DNA of 64,000 bases from Epichloe hybrida (GCA_019022495.1 JAFEKR010000054.1:124001-188000), one strand, 5' to 3'; positions 13,101 through 24,999 are shown, counted from the first letter of the stretch. Program-made: numbers and translations. Notes: a model not told the origin generated them from the sequence alone.

Positions 13101-16100
13101 TTAAACTTTACTCTTACTTCCTTTACCTATTTCTTATAGATTTTCTAAGTAGCCTTAAGTTTTCTCTAGGTTTACGCTATATTTTACTAAATACTATAAT
13201 GTTTATATTATTAGTAAATCTAATTACTACTATATTTAGGATAGCTTTAAGGTATATATAAAGTTCTATAAAGTAAAGGAAAAAGAGAATTAGTAAAAGA
13301 GAAGATTCTTATAGAGTACTAGCCTTAATCTTAAAGGGTCTAGAGAGTTCTCTATTAAAGCTAAGCTAGCTTATTCTATTTACTAGGAAGCTTTGTATTA
13401 TAGCTATTAGCTAGTAAGGGATTCCTATTAGGATTAGTAAGTAAATTAGGTATAGGTAGCTAACTTTATTAAAAGCAAATAAGATATTTATCTAGGTAAG
13501 TAAGGCAATTCCGCCCTTACTCTAGGCCTCTCTTACGCACTTTACTAAGACCTTAATTACAGTCTTTATTAACTTATTTATCCTATTTCCTATTTATAAT
13601 TCTAGGAGAAGTCCTTTTGCCTTAGCAAAGGCTATAAGTTACTTTATAATTACCACTTCTATAATTTTTCCTATAATATTTAGTAAGGAGATAGGCCTCC
13701 ACGCGTTAGCCCTTCTTATTTCTCTTATTATCTTGCCTAGTTTTCTAATTACTACTACTCTAGTAGTCTAGAATTAGGCTAGAAAGTACCTTACTTTAAG
13801 GATAGTGTTTAGGAGCTAGACTATAGCTTCTTTTACTAGCTTACTATAGGCCTTAATAAGGCATACTAGGAGCTTATTATTACCTAGTGCTTTCTAGCTA
13901 GCTATATTTAATATAATATCTAATATCTCTTCTAATCTAAACTAGTTATTATCTAGGAATAGCGCGTTATTTAGCTCTAGGAAGGTAAGGTTTAGGATAT
14001 AGGAGAGGTTTACTATAGGCTTAGGGAAGAATCTTTATATAAGCATGCTTACTTTATTCTTATATATAGTAGCTAGGTTTAGGTTATTTTTAGTTCTTTC
14101 TAGCTTTAGTAGTCTAGGTAGTTCTAGGGGGGCCTAGCTTTAAAGCTAGGCTTATCTTTTTAGTCTTTACACTCCCTTATTCTTTCTCTATATATTAGCC
14201 TTTTATAAGGCGTCTCTCTATATATTTCTTCTCTTAGTTCTAATAACTTATTCTTAGTCCTTATTTGCCTTAGTATAGGCTTACTAGTTTACTTCTATTC
14301 TCTATTATCTCTATTATCTCTTTACTTATCTAGCTTTAGTAACTACCTCTTTAGCTATCTTTAACTACTATACCTCTAGGCTAGGGAGCCCCTAGGGCTT
14401 TTATAAGGCTACTTTATTTACTATTTATTAAAGGTTTATAATAAGCTAAGTAGCATATATATCTATCCTTTCTTTATTATATAAATCTAGGGCGTTTTTA
14501 GGTTAAAAGCATATTACTACCTCTGCCTTTATGTATAGTTTATCTATTATATTTTACGTGTGCCTAAGGGCCTATAGGATATTATCTTATAGGCTAGTGA
14601 AAATACTAATTAGCTATAGGATATAGTTAGATCTAGTAAGGTCTTTTACTCCTTTATAGTAAACTTAGATATCTAGGGTTACTTACGCTAGGTCTATAGT
14701 ACTATCCCTATTATCCTTATATTATCTAGTTAGTTCCCCTTAGGGCATTACTAGTCTAAGCCTTTACTAGCTTATAAGTTCTAGTAGCTTATTTGCTCTA
14801 TTAGTTATTTTATCTAGCCTATCCTAGAGGGGATACTTTTAGTTAAAATCTTCTATAAATACGCTTTAGTTATATAGTGTCTTTATATTAATATCTTATA
14901 TAGGGGTGTTTTAGTTATTACTATAACTTTCTAAATAAAGGGAATAAATATTAATTCTATGAATTTTCACTAGTAACTAATTAGGCCCTCCCTAGGCTAA
15001 CTATAACCCTATATTATATTTCTTATTAATATATATAGCATTATACCTATTATAGTATGTAAGTTAAAACTAGGTAAGGCCTAGTGTAAGGGGCTATAGA
15101 TATTTTATGTGTTCTTACTCTTAGATTACTATTATATTTATATTAGTTTAGTAATAGAGTGTAATATATATTAGGCTATCCTTCTTATTTATATTTTAGA
15201 AGAGAACTTATAATATTACTATATTAATTAGGGGGGTAATAGTAAGTCTTAGCTATCCTATACTAGTTTTATTCTAGCCTCAAGTTATTTTATATAGCGC
15301 CTAATGCTCCTAGCTCTTAGCTATTTAGCACTTTATTTTGTGTTTATAGGTTAACCTCTTTTTTTTCCTATTATTACTATAGGTTCTATAGCTATACTAG
15401 CTCTCTCTTAGGCTAGAGCTAGGTTCTTACTAGGGGAGCTAAAGGCAAAGTAAGATAGTTATTCTAGGTATTTAGCCTTTACTATATTTTACTTCTCTTT
15501 TAGCACTAGGTAATCTCTAGACTAGGCTAGGTATAGTCTAGAGTATAGGATATAGTTTTCCTTAAGTTATTTATTTATTATTAGGTATAATGCCTTACTA
15601 TCTTTATGCTAGCTAGCTTTACACTTACTATACCTTAGTGCTACCTTATAGAACTTAGTAATATATCCTATTTAAAAGTAATTATAGCACTATCTAAGTT
15701 ATAAGGTCTTATTATATAGTTTAGTTTAGAATAGCTTTACTTTAAAGACTATTTTATCTTAGTATATCTTATTAGTATCTTTAACTTTAGCTAGTCTAAG
15801 AATTAAGGTAATTTACTAGGTGTTTTTACCTTAGGGGTGTCTTATAGTTACCTTAATTATATTTACTTTATTTACTTTTCTAATTTTTACTACTAGGTTC
15901 TTAATAGATATATACTTTATTAGGAAACCCTTAATAATAATACTAAGTATATAGTAGTAAATAGCTACCTTTAGGCTAAACACTTTAGTAATCTATTTCT
16001 AGTTTTCTTTATACTATACTATATTTCCTTTAAAGGTAATAATTATATCCTTACTAGGGAGTCTTCTAGCTACTACTACTAAGGCTTACCTAATAGCTTT

Positions 16101-16771
16101 ATTTATAGCTATAACTATATTTTCTATACCCCTAGACTAAAGTAATTCTTATATAGTGTTTCCTTTTATAAGTACTTCTCTATATTATCTTCTAGGGATC
16201 TAGAGAGAGAGAGGGTTAGTATTTAGTTATTTTAGAGTAAGCCTAGCTATAATACTAGCCTAGGTTAGGGAGTTATTATCTTTAGCTTCCTCCTTAATAG
16301 CCTCCTTAAGGGCTATTTTTAATGCTTTTTTAGTAGTATAAATATTACTATTATTAGTGTTTATAGTTCTTATTTTAGCTTAGGCATAGTTTATTGCCTA
16401 GTTAGCTATAGCTAGTGTAATACGCTATACTTAGGTAACTTTATTACTTAGGATAAGGCTAGTAATCTTATTATAATATTTTATGTCTTTAGGGTATGTA
16501 AATTAGTTCTAGTTTACTATTAGGTTATCTTTGCTCCTTTAGATATTAAACTATTCTATTCTTATATTTAGGTAATAGCTACTCTAAGCTAGCCCCCCTA
16601 AGCTTATATTAATTACTATTAGTATCTTATTTACACTCTTACCACTAGCTTTATTATAGTGTAATATTATAGGGGGGGAGAAATAAAGGTAAGGATTTTA
16701 AATATTAATGTGATTTGTATTTTAGAGGCAATTCCAGACCTTGGGGTCGGTGCGGAAAAGTATGCAAAGGT
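10191..16771 (-). mobile_element. Tad-like LINE (non-LTR retrotransposon), copy 1, RIPed
   Basis: The element is 6.58 kb long with 15-bp target duplications and no long terminal repeats. On the minus strand, endonuclease-like sequence lies near 15,050-14,950 (a YINK...W...IY..Y pattern). Reverse transcriptase lies near 13,800-13,440, where WRPISLLN, GKIIE, a truncated IGNR block and FAFNKV (the catalytic-Asp block with D to N) are readable through stops. This order fits the Tad1 clade. The 3' end is at the low-coordinate side, ending TAAAG before an AT run. The 5' end near 16,720-16,770 keeps CpG/CpA and is hardly mutated. A poly-C run at about 10,772 recurs in all three copies. Confidence 0.85.
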
Positions 16772-17330
16772 TATGTAATTAATATAACTTTGCATATAAT
16801 TACAGACTAACTAGGGATTAATTATATCCTAATGATTATCTATATAGACTCTTTTTTATTATATAAATACCTTATAAAGCTAGGCTTTATAAAAGAGAAA
16901 TGTCTTATAATTAATATTATAGCCCTTTAGTAATTATATAAACGCCATAAGATCTACGAAGTCCGCTAGATTAATGGTATTAATAATCCCGCTAATGTAA
17001 TAATAAAGGAATCTCTAAATAAGAGCCTTAAGACCTTTATTAATATAAATAAAGCTATAATTTATATTAAAGGCTAGTTAAAGAGACTAGAGACTAGATA
17101 AACTAGATAGAAAGTCTAGGTTAACTATTGCCTAAGCTAATAGGAGGCTTGTATTTGCTAATTAAATTCACTTGTGTTTATTTCTATTTTTATTGCGTTT
17201 TTAAAGCCCTTTAGAGCTCTTAAGCTAGACCTCTTTCTAATCCGCAAATTAACCTCTCCTTCTAATCCCTTATATTAATAACAAATAAAAGCCTTAAGTT
17301 TAATATTAGGCTTATTTTTCCTTTAATAGG
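16772..17330 (+). mobile_element. Ty1/Copia RNase H, remainder after LINE insertion
   Basis: Immediately after the second copy of the LINE target duplication, the Copia RNase H frame continues. An EIRWI-type block is read as EVR*INGINNPAN near 16,955-17,000, followed by the C-terminal lysine-rich stretch and a final domain end near 17,095. The text from 17,100 to 17,330 shows no LTR that I can recognise. It is followed directly by the hAT-like element at 17,339. Confidence 0.75.
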
Positions 17331-17338
17331 CCTATAAG

Positions 17339-19121
17339 CAGAGTATTGTTTGTAGTGTAGTTAGTGTAGTTTTTAGGAAAATTTTGTATTTATATTGTAG
17401 TTTTTTTTCCTTATATTTAGTGTAGTGTAGTTTTTTTTTTATAGTGTAGTATAGTGTAGTTTTTTTTCCTTATAGTATAGTGTAGTTAGTGTAGTTACTA
17501 ACTACACTAACTATAAAAACTATAAATATAGTGTTAGTAAAAAAAAAGTAAGCCTTTTTATTATATAAGGTTATTATAAGGATTAAAAGAAAGCTAGTTA
17601 TATAGAACCTTTTATTATTACCTATTTTACCTAATTAGTTATATAATTTATAAAATTTACCTTTTTTCAAGGATTTTACTATAACTAGGGTTATTTATAA
17701 TATTATACCTTTTTAATAATACTATTATACTTATTACTTTATTTTACTAATATAACTTAAAGAAAAACCTTCTTATTATTTTATTTACTATTACTATTAA
17801 TTATTTTATATTATTATTATTACTTTAAATAAAAAATACCATAAACTAATAGAATAAAATTAATTAAGAAATCTAGATAAATAACTAGAAGTTAATAGAA
17901 TATATACTTAGTACTTAAATATTATTCTTAATATAATAAGAACTTAAAAAAAGCTTAAACTATTTATTTAAGATTTAAACTAATTAAATATTACTTTTAG
18001 CTTTATAATTCTAAAGCTTTAAGAAGTTAGATATAGTAACTTTATATATCTTATTACTATAATATCTAAAGAAAGAATATAATAAACTAATATTTATAAT
18101 CTATTAATAAATAATTAATAGTATTATTTTAATTACCTTATATAGCTTAATTAAGCTATAAAAAATAAGTTTAACTTATTTTTTAAAATAATACTAGGAC
18201 TTACTTTTATATAATATACTATACTTATTATAAGAGCTTTAATAACTTTAATAACCTTAATTAGTATTATTACTTAATTACTATTATTACTATTATTTTA
18301 CTTTTATTATTATTTTAAAAAAATATAAAAGAAAACATTTTTATAATATTAATATTTTTAAAAACCTTAAAATACTAAGTTATTAAAAACTATAGCTTTT
18401 ACTATAGTAATTTACTTATAATTACTAGTATTTATATTTTATTTATTTATTAGTTATTTATTTTTTATTAAACTTTAACACTAATAATATTATAAGTAAT
18501 ATTAGTAATATAAGCTAATATAAGCTATTATATAATAGGCTATAATAAGCTATAATAAGCTACTTATATTAAGTTTATTAGTAGTTAAGTTCATTTAATT
18601 ATATTAGTTTATAGTTTTTTTAAAATAAGTAATAATAATAATTTATAGAAATATAAAATAATTTATAGAAATAGTAAATAATTTATAGAAAGAGTAAATA
18701 ATATAATGAGAAGGTTTTTTTTTATGTTATATTAGTAAAATAAAGTATTAAGTTAAATAGTATTAGTAAAAAGGTATAATCTTATATATAACCTTACTTA
18801 GTTATAGTAAAATTATTAAAATAAAATAATATTATAAATTCTATAACTAATTAGATAAAATAGGTAATAATAAAAGCTTTTAAATAACTAGCTTTCTTTT
18901 AATCCCTATAATACTAATAACTAACAAAAAGTCTAATATTATATTTATAGTATTTAGAGTTACTGTAGTTTAGGGAAAAAGATTTATATTATATTATATT
19001 ATAGTTTTTTTTCACTTATAGTTAGTAAAGTTTATAGTGTAATATAGTTTGTAGTGTAGTTACTACACTATATTATAAAAACTACACTACACTACACTAC
19101 ACATTATAGTGTAATACTCTA
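17339..19121. mobile_element. hAT-like non-autonomous element with long terminal inverted repeats, copy 1
   Basis: The first about 530 bases (17,339-17,870) and the last about 530 (18,590-19,121) are reverse complements of each other, allowing for RIP. The ends read CAGAGTATTG and (complement) TAGAGTATTA, matching the YARNG end rule of hAT transposons. Flanking octamers CCTATAAG (17,331) and GTTATAAG (19,122) agree at 6 of 8, a weak 8-bp target duplication. Just inside each end are arrays of the pentamer TGTAG. No transposase is visible in the 700-base middle. A related copy at 61,067 carries transposase remnants, which supports the family call. Confidence 0.65.
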
Positions 19122-20580
19122 GTTATAAGTAAGTAAATTCTAGTTAAGAGAAATATATTATAAAATAGTTTTTATTATTTTAGAAGTAATAAGTATATTT
19201 TATTAAATAGCCTATTAGATATTAGTAATTAAGAAATAATAAGTAAGTAAAGAAGTCATACTTAAAGATTTATTATATTTTATAAGGAAGGTTTTTTTAT
19301 TAATAATATATTTTAAAATCTTATAAGTACTATTTTTAGGAGAATATTTTATATTATAACTTACTAAGAATAGTATATTTATAAAATCTTCTTTATAGCT
19401 ATTTTACTAGTAGTAAGTTAGTAATAAGAATACTATAAGAATATAATAAACTTATAATAAGATTTTAAAAGAAGTTTACTTTAGAGAAAACTTCATAGGA
19501 GATTTTAAAGAAGAGATTTTAAAGAAGATTTCTTACTTATTTAGCTTTATTTAAGCTATAAGGAAGGTACAGTTTTAATACAAGGCTTAGATATAGTAAA
19601 CTAGCTAAAAGTTAGCTATAATAGATTAAATAGAAAAGTTATAATAGTAAGAGTATAAACTTATGAGCTAGATAAAAGTAAGAAACTAAGATAAATAATA
19701 ATAATAATTAGGGACTAAAAGAGATTAATAATTACTATATAATAGTAATAAGAGAGCTATTACTTAGCTAGTAAGGGTAACTTATAAGGTTACGGGATAT
19801 TATAAGAGAAAGAAAGTATATAAAAGGGGAGGAAAATTAGTCTCTTTTATATTAACCCTAGATCCCTTAAGTAATCTAATATATTATATATAAGTAATCT
19901 ATAAATTATAATAATAACTATTAGTACTATTACTTATATATATATACCTAATAGTTATAAACTTATAGTAACTATAATATAAGCCCTTTAGTTAAACTAT
20001 TTAGAACTATAGTACTAGGTACTTTATTTATTTAAACTAATTATAAAAATTAATATAAGTTATTTTTTTTCTAGCTATATAATAGGTAAAATATTTATTT
20101 TACTATATTTAAGCTATATATAAGCTACTATTTAGATATTACTAACTATAATAAAGGGGTTATTTTTAATTAGTAATATTATTATTATTATTTCTTTTTC
20201 TTTACCTATATATCTAGATATAAGATACCTTATCTTATTTTCTTTATAAAGCTTTATTATAATAACTATACCTTAAGTAAGTAGCTTATTTTATAATTAA
20301 GGTTAATTATATATAAGGGAGGTATTATATTAGGAGCATAAAGGTTAGAGATAGGATATTTATTAAAGTAAGTTTTTAAAGAACCTTTAGGCTATATAAA
20401 TAATAAAAAGGCTAGCTAGCTATTAGATAGCTATATGCTTATAAAGTAAGGTATTTATTAAAGACTATATATATTATTAGTGCTAGGTTAAAGATTAAAA
20501 CCTTTATATACCTACCCCCTAGCTAGTATTTATCTAGTAGTAACTGTAATAATCTTAGCTATCACTTTGTTCTATAACCC
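19122..20580 (+). mobile_element. Gypsy element 3' end with LTR, truncated copy
   Basis: This stretch is closely similar, in the same orientation, to 43,690-45,158, the 3' non-coding region and 3' LTR of the Gypsy element in the 18.5-kb block. The LTR-like part here is about 20,353-20,578. No pol sequence is present. The upstream part is lost at the junction with the hAT-like element. Confidence 0.7.
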
Positions 20581-20622
20581 TACGGATCAAGCCGTGACAG
20601 CGAGCGATAGGTCTTAAGTGAT

Positions 20623-20707
20623 TGTAAGGTGCAATGTTAGCAATGGCTAGCATTGGCGGATCTTTTAGTCTATTGGGGATTCTAGCACACCTTCTAGGGT
20701 TCTTACA
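20623..20707. repeat. 85-bp conserved repeat, copy B
   Basis: This is the second copy of the TGTAAG...CTTACA segment also found at 7,995-8,079, differing at only a few positions. It keeps CpA/TpG/CpG despite lying between heavily RIPed elements. The un-RIPed text begins slightly earlier, near 20,560. Confidence 0.6.
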
Positions 20708-20727
20708 CATTTACTTTTAAACTTATT

Positions 20728-20827
20728 ATAATTATTTTGAATTGCCAGCAATTGTATTATAAAAAATCATATGCATTGGCTATAACCAATGATGTAAAAA
20801 AAAATCAATCAATAATTATTTTGAATT
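20728..20827 (+). mobile_element. 5'-truncated mini-retroposon (68 bp) with 16-bp target duplications
   Basis: The insert 20,744-20,811 is flanked by perfect 16-bp direct repeats, ATAATTATTTTGAATT at 20,728-20,743 and 20,812-20,827. It starts GCCAGCAATTG and ends in an A-rich tail (TAAAAAAAAATCAATCA). It contains a hairpin, ATTGG...CCAAT. The same tail is found on a 104-bp insert at 28,282 and on a 714-bp element at 51,597. A 3' A-rich tail, variable 5' truncation and long target duplications are the marks of LINE-machinery retroposition. Confidence 0.75.
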
Positions 20828-21435
20828 AAAAAAGAAATAATACTATCTATTTACTAGGTGTATTATTCTTATAAACTATTAAAGCACAAAGGTTAAAAAT
20901 TAGTCATTTATGATTTTTAAAGATAAAGAAATTAAGAGGTACTAATAAGTGACATTTTTTCTAAGAGTATTAATTAGGTATAAGTACCTGAATTCAAATA
21001 TTTCTATGTACTTACTTCTTAGGAGCTCTTTATTCATTAGCTTTTAAAACTCTAGTATAAGCTTTATAGTGCTATTGACACTAATTTCCCTATAAGCCCT
21101 ACCTAAACGAGCCTTTTTCGCACTGGAGGGGGTGGTCGCAAACTGATGTTATATTACTTTACTTTCAAAGTATAAATTCCTTCTTAACTAAGCTTCGTAA
21201 CTAGATTAGTACTGATTCTTTCCCTTTTATAATAGTCTTTAGTAATCTTTTTAATAAGCTTAGATTACAATTTAGGACTATTGATATAAGAAAATTTTAT
21301 GGACTATTCACTATTAACTACATGCTTTATGGTACCAGAGGGAGTGCTAGAACTAGCCATATATAGTGCTAACTAGTCAAACAAGATATATACTTTATGT
21401 TAATATGAAAAGGTTAAATTATATAATTAAATCAC

Positions 21436-21512
21436 CCTGTGTCGTCGTGGTTACACGCTCTGGAGGCTTGTTCGAGGTTGCAGGTTGTGGGTTTAAATCC
21501 AATGTAAGGCAT
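21436..21512 (+). other. tRNA-like sequence, possibly a decayed tRNA or SINE head
   Basis: A B-box-like GGTTTAAATCC (consensus GGTTCRANYCC with C to T) sits at about 21,489-21,499. An A-box-like stretch GTCGTCGTGGTTACACGC lies upstream, GTGT and ACAC can form a D stem, and the outer ends pair at about 5 of 7 positions. The anticodon arm is poor and no anticodon can be named. I treat it as tRNA-derived, not as a working tRNA. Confidence 0.3.
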
Positions 21513-21551
21513 AATTCTAAAGGTCTTCGTTATACTTTAATAATTAAACTA

Positions 21552-21602
21552 ATTATAAGGCTAGGAAGAGTAAAGTTAAGTCTTACTTCTCCTAGCCTTA
21601 TA
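21552..21602. other. Long imperfect hairpin
   Basis: TTATAAGGCTAGG at the left pairs with CCTAGCCTTATAA at the right, extended inward by AGTAA/TTACT with small mismatches. The arms total about 20 bp with a short loop. It may be a fold-back remnant or a terminator-like RNA structure; no adjacent gene explains it. Confidence 0.5.
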
Positions 21603-21970
21603 AGTAAATTAAACAAGTGACTTTGCTATATAAATTAGCTAGAATACTAAGAGCTCTAGGGTTATAATTTAAGCTAGGGTTTGTAATTATATTACATAAA
21701 AATAGATAGCTTTAGGAATTAGAATAAAGAAGACAGGGATAATCGGAGGGAAAATCATTGTAAATAGCTAGCCTAGGTATTCACTTTTTACGTATAGGAA
21801 ACACGCATTGCATAACGAATTATAATAGGGTTTTCACCTAAATAGGTAACTAACTAATTATCTAGTTATCTAGGAAACCAGATAATTAGCAACCTAGTAC
21901 AGTTTTCCTATTGAAAAGAAATTATTACCAGAGAAATAGAAGTAAATTGCGTAAATTGCTACCTAGAGGG

Positions 21971-22001
<31 letters not shown>

Positions 22002-22472
22002 ATTAAACAATTAATCATAAGCTTAACTAAAGATTTAGTACATAGCTTTTGGACTAATCCCTAGATGATAAGTATTCTTATAGTTTAGTAGCTCTTAAGA
22101 TTTATAGGTAATATATAAGCCTTCTTAAGTATAGTTAAGGTATAAGCTATTATAGAAAAAGTAAAGAAGGAAGTAGCTAAGTAAGAGAAAAGCTAGCTAA
22201 CTTTAGTAATAGTTATAGTTCTAGTAGTAAAAGTAAGTAAAGAGAGAGAAACTAGAGAAAAGGTAAGCCTCTTATTAAATTCACCTAGTAAGATTACGAC
22301 CTTACTAGCTAGTTTAGTCCTTGTCCGGGGTCTTGCAGGGGATATGACTTTTAATCCGGACATCCGCAGTGTTAGCCAGAGACGACGCCTCGTCAACCCC
22401 CTGCGACGTCTGTACAGTCAGAGCGAGAATTTAGCCCTTGCCTGCAGGGGCATGGGTTGTCAGGTTAGCGTA

Positions 22473-22768
22473 CAATGCCCCCCCTGAATTTTTTTACAAA
22501 TCTACATGCCCTAATTATTCCTTTCTCTCTAACAGCTATAATCAGCTAAAAGTGCACTATAGCCCCTGTATTATTTAGAGAGCTATAAGGAAAAAACGCA
22601 AGGTATATAGCATCACAAAAGAGTATATTTACGGAGTGCTCCGTAGTTCTATGCGGGTTACTAGTGCTAAGATATACTACCCTTATCTTATTCATTTCCT
22701 TTCTAATATCTGATTGTCTTAATTACCCCTGTCATACAGATTTGTAGAATAATTCAGGGGGTGCATTG
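22473..22768. mobile_element. MITE, about 0.3 kb, TA target duplication
   Basis: The ends form an imperfect inverted repeat of about 31 bp beginning CAATGC. The left arm starts CAATGCCCCCCCTGAATT; the right arm complement starts CAATGCACCCCCTGAATT and continues to ACAAATCT in both. Each end abuts TA, the target duplication of Tc1/mariner-class elements. No coding sequence is inside. A short hairpin (TACGGAG TG CTCCGTA) lies near 22,630-22,646. Base composition is normal, so this copy has escaped heavy RIP. Confidence 0.7.
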
Positions 22769-23145
22769 TACTAAAGACTAGGTTAGACTGTTATTAGGGC
22801 ATTGCTTTATTCTATGCTCCAAATCTGCAATCCGCACCCAAATAGGAGGGAGACACAGTACTACAGCACAAGGTGGGACCACTAAGCGGCTCTTTGGTGG
22901 AAGGTTGTAATGCTTTGACAATTTGGTCAATTAAAATCTTACAAAGATGATTTCATTTTTTAGTATTTTCACCGTTTTGATCTAACAAGTTGCATACTTA
23001 TGGCTAATATTTGCGGCGAAAAATCTCCATTCAATTTGTTAAGTGGATTATTAGCAAACGATATTTGTTTAGCAGGACTTCACAATGAATTGCACTCGTG
23101 TATCATGCTTAATCTAAAGTCCCTCGCCGAGTTTCTTGTTTTGTG

Positions 23146-24583
23146 TCAGTCAATGCTGGAGCGTGCCGTTTTCCAATGGCTTAACAGCACGTTATCTTGG
23201 TTTGGGCGTTCTGCGGCGGACATGATACTAAAATTTGGAAGAAAATCACTTATTAGTGAGTCAAATTGACGACCCCGATAATGGACCCTTACCGAGCAAT
23301 GTGACGTCTTCTGCCATCCATCCAGTCTGTGATACCAGAGTGGCAAGTGTTGCGGTTCTGTGTAAAGGTTTAGACGTTGCTTGTGAATAGTGGCTAAAGC
23401 AAATACTCACATCGAAGACGACAACCGTTCCGTTTTCCCATCTTACCCTGCACTGCAAGTCCTGGCTAATCGTGACATGATCGTACAGAAACTTCAGAAG
23501 ATGATCACTCTCCTCTTTCTTGAGTCCTACCACCAGCCTTGTGTACTGTGGATTGACGAAGAGAGCCTTTTTCCCTGTTACGGCATTGGTGCGAACAATG
23601 GGATGGATAGTGTCAATCGGTTCCCGACGAACATACCCACCACCTGCCACGGCTCGGGCAGCCTGATCCCGGGATGTGTGAACAGCCTCCAGGCCCTCCA
23701 GTATTTTCTGGAAAGCGGGACTCAGACGCTCGTACGCCCTCTCCATGTCCGCGAACACGGTGTCTCCGCCTTCTGCCGGAACTTCAAGGGCATACAAGAA
23801 AGTGACTCCAGGGGGTTGAACATCGAACGAGTTGTCGCTATGCCAGGCCATTGAGTGAGTGTGAAGTGCGAAGAACTCGGGAGAGAGGGTATTCCCCGCT
23901 CGAGAATGCACTATATGGATCTCTGGATGACCTTCGGGAGCCCCTGAGTGCGAATGCAGAAACAAGCGACCGAAGTAACGACAGAAATCAACCGCTTCTC
24001 TAATAGGGAGAGAAGCAAAGTCCTGATCATGGAACACTACAAGCAACCTTTAGTTCTGAGCTAGGGAATGTACCACAACAAGCAGGAAAAGACCATACCT
24101 AAAACTTTCTGCTCATTCACAAGAAGCGCCAACTGGTCCTTCCCTTTAGGACTCAGTTGGCTGAGCTGAACTCCAGAAACCTCCGCCCCAAGTGTTGCCG
24201 TAAGATTTCTAATCTTGCTTCCAGGTAGAAGTAAATCGGGTAAGGTGTGGTCAGCTTCAATTGCGCGCTCGATGTATTCAACTGGTTCTAGAGGGGGATA
24301 TCTGGGGGCATCATTCATTAAGCGTTTGTTGCTGCCAACTAACCAAACAGTCTCATCAAGTTGAAATGCACTGGCGTTGGGAAACTTACTTCGCCTGCGG
24401 TGTCTCCCAAACTGGCAAGTAATTGGGATATAGCACTGGAGCATATTCGTCGGTCCCTGTAACTTCGTTTTGGTCGGCCACACTGAGAGGCTTGTGCTCC
24501 GAAGGGAGCCCGAGGTTGAACTTGGTGGACTTGTCGACTTGGCTAGTCATTTCTGGCTCTGTCTCTGTTTTTATCGCTGTCAT
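23146..24583 (-). CDS. TauD/Jlp1-type Fe(II)/2-oxoglutarate-dependent dioxygenase
   Basis: Cytosolic non-heme iron dioxygenase of the TauD/TfdA family. Members hydroxylate a substrate next to a sulfonate (or related group), using 2-oxoglutarate and oxygen and releasing succinate. My gene model has five exons: 24,583-24,390, 24,301-24,099, 24,036-23,411, 23,357-23,293 and 23,227-23,146. All four introns are GT-AG, 53-88 nt. The product is 389 residues. The metal site is complete: HSD at 198-200 in AWHSD, the distal His at 347 in NRNTCHSG, and the 2-oxoglutarate-binding arginine cluster at 357-363. KYPPLEP near residue 65, VLVFHDQDF near 131 and SGAPEGHPEIH near 163 are family landmarks. Length fits fungal homologues (yeast Jlp1 is about 410). 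The start has A at -3. It lies downstream of the decarboxylase gene on the same strand. Its actual substrate is not shown by sequence. Confidence 0.92.
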
Positions 24584-24603
24584 TGTGGCCCTGATAGCTT
24601 TGT

Positions 24604-24651
24604 AAGAAGAAAAAAAGTGTAGTTGCTGCAGTGTGAAAAGGGTCTATAAAT
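24604..24651 (-). promoter_or_regulatory. Probable promoter elements of the dioxygenase gene
   Basis: Reading the minus strand, an ATTTATAGA TATA-like box (24,651-24,643) is followed by a pyrimidine tract (24,617-24,604) shortly before the ATG at 24,583. This is a common layout for fungal promoters. It is inferred from position and composition only. Confidence 0.4.
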
Positions 24652-24999
24652 TTGCAATAAGCTGCCCTGCTCTATGCTTGCTTCGGCCTCTTTAAGTCAT
24701 AATGGATATGGTGTAGCTTTATAGTCCCATGAAATCATGAGCTCTGGGCGTGCACAGGACACATCCCTAAGGATTTCTCTTTTGCGCCTCGTTTCAGGTT
24801 GCCCCTCTTCAATGTCATCAGATGTCGTGGAGTTTTTAACACAGCTTCGACCCATTCAAGAAGCTCGATTAGTACACCAAGAGTATTTTCTAGAATTGAT
24901 TCCATACTTTTTTCCTAGACTTTCTAAAACAGAGTTCCTTCTCGCATTATGCTTATATGGCACATTATGCGCTAGAAAAAGAATAGGACAATACACAAG
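24652..24999. other. Un-RIPed intergenic DNA upstream of the dioxygenase
   Basis: Base composition is normal. An 88-codon forward frame (24,737-25,003) exists but has no recognisable domain, signal peptide or splice support, and it runs into the retroposon at about 25,000. It is more likely upstream regulatory DNA than a gene. Confidence 0.4.

Larger units (their letters stand above)
20828..22310. other. Mixed intergenic stretch, moderately RIPed
   Basis: No gene is recognised. Patches of normal composition (21,095-21,140; 21,420-21,500) alternate with AT-rich text. It holds a tRNA-like stretch near 21,436, a hairpin at 21,552-21,602, a 10-bp inverted repeat near 21,852-21,890 (CTAATTATCT with AGATAATTAG), and an (AT)n run at about 21,970-21,998. 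Confidence 0.5.

Noticed and set aside
21366..22396. Small frames at 21,366-21,620 (+) and 22,193-22,396 (-)
   Set aside because: The first covers the tRNA-like stretch and hairpin; the second spans a composition border. Neither has a domain.
23000..23269. 89-codon forward frame
   Set aside because: It overlaps the last exon of the dioxygenase in antisense and has no domain.
23390..23854. 154-codon forward frame
   Set aside because: It is antisense to the dioxygenase exon 3 and its downstream intron; the minus strand has the conserved domain.
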